Below, piece after piece: positions 38,073-40,256 of a stretch of 40,256 nt of DNA. How positions within the stretch are numbered: the first letter of the stretch is position 1; every line of letters starts with the position of its first letter. A program made the translations under genes and the position numbers. Below the pieces are notes generated by a model. That model saw only the letters and a program-made list of their open reading frames with translations, was not told the DNA's origin and searched no databases. Source of the stretch: RDXT01 sp033765305. Its GTDB lineage: Bacteria; Bacteroidota; Bacteroidia; J057. The stretch is from the NCBI GenBank assembly GCA_033765305.1, contig JANRID010000035.1, positions 1 through 40,256 of the forward strand, in the 5' to 3' direction.

Positions 38073-39146
38073 TCAGGCCTGCATGGCGCTGCGCAGGGCA
38101 GCCAGGGCCTCCTCCATGACGGCGGCATCGGCGAGGCCCATGTGCGAGATCCGGAGGATGCGGTTTTTGAGGCTGTCCTGCCCGCCTGCGAGGCGGAATC
38201 CGCTGGATTCCAGCACCTTCCGGCGCAGCTCGTCGGGCTGCTCCACCGGCAGCGTGAACGCCGTCAGCGACTCGGAGGGCCGCTGCGGAAATACCTTGCC
38301 GCCCAGGGCGGCCAGCCCCTTGCGGAAGGTTTTGGCTGCGTGGTGCGTGCGGTTCCAGGCCTGGGGCAGGCCCAGCTGCTGCAGGTGCTCCAGCGCAGCC
38401 TGCACGCCGAAGAGGAGGTTGACCGCCGGGGTATAGGGATAGGCGCCCTGCTCGGCGAGGCGGAGGTAGTTGAGGAAATTGGTGAAATCGGAGGGGTCCG
38501 TGACGCGCAGGTGGCGGGCGGCGCGCTCGCTGAGGGCCATGCACACCACGCCGGCAGGATTCATCAGGGCTTTCTGGCTGGCCGCAATGGCGCAGTCGAG
38601 CTGCCAGTCGTCGAAATAGAAGGGCATGGCGCCCGCGCTGGTGATGGCATCCACCACGAGGAGCGCATCGGGCACCTGGCGGCGCAGGGCAAAGACCAGC
38701 TCTTCGAGGTCCACCATCGCACCGGTGGAGGTCTCGCTGTGGGTAATGACCACGCCATGCAGGTCCGGATGCAGCTCGGCCACATCGATCACCTCCTCCA
38801 CGCCGGGCGATTCGCCCCAGCTGCGGCGCAGCTCCTCCACCTGCAGGCCGATGAGTCGGCCGTAGTCGGCCCAGCGGCCGCTGAACTTGCCATTGTTCAG
38901 CACCAGGATCTTCTCGCCGGGGCGGAAGAGGCTGTAGATCGCACTTTCGACGCCGTAGGTGCCGCTGCCGGTCATGGTGGCCACGTGCTGGCGGGTCTGG
39001 AAGTAATAGCGCAAGCCGTCGAGGAGGCCGAGGTAGAAGCGGGCAAACTCCTGCGTGCGGTGATGCATGGCCGGCTGGGCGACTGCCTGGAGCACAAAGC
39101 CGGGAATGTCGACCGGTCCGGGGGTAAGCAGGTATTCGCGTGGCAT
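38073..39146 (-). CDS. Class V PLP aminotransferase (alanine-glyoxylate / serine-pyruvate type)
   Basis: The protein is 357 residues from ATG 39146. REYLLTPGPVDIPGFVLQA with MHHRTQEF is the signature N-terminus of the alanine-glyoxylate aminotransferase group. TMTGSGTYGVESAIYSLFRPGEKILVLNNGKFS binds cofactor phosphate, THSETSTGAMVDLEEL and VVDAITSAGAMPFYFDDWQLDCAIAASQKALMNPAG contain the PLP-contacting Asp and the Schiff-base lysine (in ASQKAL). It is a cytoplasmic enzyme transferring amino groups to glyoxylate or pyruvate; the exact substrates cannot be read from sequence. The frame is open for 11 more codons, but a TACCTTTG promoter at 39168-39175 lies in that extension, so 39146 is preferred. 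The ferredoxin follows 109 nt downstream with its own promoter. Confidence 0.9.
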   Translation of the reverse strand: MPREYLLTPGPVDIPGFVLQAVAQPAMHHRTQEFARFYLGLLDGLRYYFQTRQHVATMTGSGTYGVESAIYSLFRPGEKILVLNNGKFSGRWADYGRLIGLQVEELRRSWGESPGVEEVIDVAELHPDLHGVVITHSETSTGAMVDLEELVFALRRQVPDALLVVDAITSAGAMPFYFDDWQLDCAIAASQKALMNPAGVVCMALSERAARHLRVTDPSDFTNFLNYLRLAEQGAYPYTPAVNLLFGVQAALEHLQQLGLPQAWNRTHHAAKTFRKGLAALGGKVFPQRPSESLTAFTLPVEQPDELRRKVLESSGFRLAGGQDSLKNRILRISHMGLADAAVMEEALAALRSAMQA

Positions 39147-39167
39147 GGGAGTCCGTGTTGAATGCTG

Positions 39168-39175
39168 CAAAGGTA
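39168..39175 (-). promoter_or_regulatory. Bacteroidota -7 promoter motif TACCTTTG
   Basis: This exact minus-strand match ends 21 nt before the ATG at 39146 and is the same octamer as before the ferredoxin and at 10978. It sets the aminotransferase start. Confidence 0.6.
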
Positions 39176-39270
39176 GCACAATTCACCGCAGATGCAGCCT
39201 CCGGCTGCGGGCGGGGGCGGCGGAGCTGCTGTTTCCGGGAAATTTGCAGCGAAATCCGCGCAGGCTTCGG

Positions 39271-39278
39271 TATATTTG
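39271..39278 (+). promoter_or_regulatory. Bacteroidota -7 promoter motif TATATTTG
   Basis: This exact TAnnTTTG match ends 16 nt before the ATG at 39295. A TTTG at 39243-39246 lies 24 nt upstream, a little farther than usual, and could be the -33 element. Confidence 0.6.
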
Positions 39279-39294
39279 AGCTTTCAGAACCGCT

Positions 39295-40230
39295 ATGCCT
39301 GCCATCCGCTTCATTCTGCCCCTGATTCTGCTGGCCGCCGCCTGCAAGCCTGCCGGTCCGCCGGAGGTCGTCGTGATTCCCAAAGCCTCCGCCAACCGCT
39401 TCTGGCCGGAGGTGAAAGCCGGGGCCGAGGCCGCCGGCCGGGATCTGGGCGTGACGGTGCGCTGGAGCAGCCCGGAGCAGGAAAGCGACCGCCAGCGCCA
39501 GATCGAGCTGATGCAGGAGGCCGTCAGCAGCCGCGCCGCCGCCATCGTGCTCGCGCCGCTCGACTCGCGCAGCCTCATTCCTTCGGTCAAGGCAGCCCGC
39601 AGCCGCAAGATCCCCGTGGTGATCTTCGATTCCGGCCTGGATGAGGCCGTATATGCCAGCTTCGTAGGCACCGACAACCGCAAAGCCGGCGAGGCCTGCG
39701 CGCAGCACCTCGGCGTGCTGCTCGCGGGCAAAGGCCTGGTGGCGGTGCTGCGCTATCAGGAAGGCTCCTCCAGCACCACCGAGCGGGAAGAAGGCTTCAT
39801 GGCGGCGATGCGTGCGGCATCGCCCGGCATCTCCCTCCGCGAGAGCCCTGCGTACAGCGGCGCCAGCGTCAAATCGGCCTACGAGGCCGCCCGCACCCTG
39901 CTGGCCGGCATGCCGGAGGTCAAGGGAATTTTCTGCCCCAATGAGACCTCGCTGACGGGCACGCTGCAGGCGCTCGAAGAGGCCGGCCTGGCCGGCCAGG
40001 TGGCGCTCATCGGCTTCGACTCCAACGAACGGCTGCTCGAAGGCCTCAAACGCGGCACGGTATCGGCCCTGCTCATCCAGGACCCGCGCGCCATCGGCTA
40101 CGAGGGCGTCAAAGCCGCAGTGCAGGCCCTGCGGGGCCAGGCACCCGCCGCCCGCATCGAGACGCCGGTCCTGCTGCTGACCACTGAAACCCTCGGCGAT
40201 CCGGAGATCCGCAAGCGGCTGGTGTTCTGA
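39295..40230 (+). CDS. Ribose-type (periplasmic-binding protein) sugar-binding lipoprotein
   Basis: This 311-residue protein has a lipoprotein signal (LAAAC, Cys17) followed by a type 1 periplasmic-binding fold like RbsB. Motifs are NRFWPEVKAGAEAAGRDLGVTV, Q-x-x-L-M-QEAVSSRAAAIVLAPLDS, IPVVIFDSGLD (first hinge region), FVGTDNRKAGEACAQHL, SSTTEREEGFMAAMR, GIFCPNETSLTGTLQALEEAGL, VALIGFDSNERLLEGLKRGTVSALLIQDPRAIGYEGVKAAV. The family delivers sugars or autoinducers to an ABC transporter. No ATPase or permease is visible before the window ends 26 bp later, so its transporter may follow outside. Anchoring by lipid suits a transporter in a diderm Bacteroidota or a sensory role. Confidence 0.9.
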   Translation: MPAIRFILPLILLAAACKPAGPPEVVVIPKASANRFWPEVKAGAEAAGRDLGVTVRWSSPEQESDRQRQIELMQEAVSSRAAAIVLAPLDSRSLIPSVKAARSRKIPVVIFDSGLDEAVYASFVGTDNRKAGEACAQHLGVLLAGKGLVAVLRYQEGSSSTTEREEGFMAAMRAASPGISLRESPAYSGASVKSAYEAARTLLAGMPEVKGIFCPNETSLTGTLQALEEAGLAGQVALIGFDSNERLLEGLKRGTVSALLIQDPRAIGYEGVKAAVQALRGQAPAARIETPVLLLTTETLGDPEIRKRLVF

Positions 40231-40256
40231 GCCGGGGGGCGATGCATCGCGTCTCT

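Overview
The window looks like chromosomal DNA from a GC-rich member of the Bacteroidota, probably of the Saprospiria/Lewinella-like kind. Four things point there: PKD-rich secreted proteins, one ending in a gliding-motility/type IX secretion (T9SS) type B sorting domain; a PorE-like OmpA protein; a Bacteroidota-style PurM; and at least eight exact copies of the phylum's -7 promoter motif TAnnTTTG just upstream of starts. I assign 24 protein genes. I see no rRNA, tRNA, CRISPR array, insertion sequence or phage gene. Very long open frames lie antisense to many genes; I treat them as by-products of GC-rich third codon positions.

Layout. 1-7.2 kb: two divergent paralogous giant secreted PKD proteins, the left one cut by the window edge. 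7.2-10.8 kb: metG followed 1 bp later by a dimethylformamidase-beta-like membrane-anchored protein. 11-12.3 kb: an alpha-oxoamine-synthase-like PLP enzyme with a strong terminator. 12.5-15.1 kb: a membrane hybrid histidine kinase with two receivers. 15.2-16.8 kb: a PQQ-type sugar dehydrogenase lipoprotein overlapping a cytochrome c, a likely periplasmic electron-transfer pair. 16.8-22.3 kb (minus strand): a VOC protein, an EF-hand protein, purM, a PorE-like OmpA protein and mlaE. 22.5-25.9 kb: a HAD phosphonatase-like hydrolase and a class III nucleotide cyclase with a transmembrane segment and a repeat-rich C-terminus. 26-27.9 kb (minus): a large OmpA/TPR lipoprotein. 28.1-31.1 kb: an aminotransferase and a stand-alone fatty acyl-AMP ligase.

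The most interesting stretch is 31.2-37.6 kb. A TerB-LETM1 fusion protein overlaps by 4 bp a hybrid kinase that carries its own HPt domain. An NtrC-family sigma-54 activator with a receiver domain follows. Next comes a correctly spaced sigma-54 promoter (36582-36597) behind a perfect inverted repeat, driving a coiled-coil lipoprotein that ends at a strong terminator. Read together, this is a compact four-step phosphorelay (His328 > Asp619 > His758 > Asp58) with a plausible local output gene. Which partners and targets it uses is inference.

37.6-40.2 kb: a 2Fe-2S ferredoxin, a class V aminotransferase (both minus) and a ribose-type substrate-binding lipoprotein.

The promoter motifs also settle several start codons. 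In the NtrC-type regulator, the PorE-like gene, the class V aminotransferase and the ferredoxin, a promoter lies inside the longest open frame, so the shorter start is preferred. All family calls come from reading motifs by eye; no database search was run.
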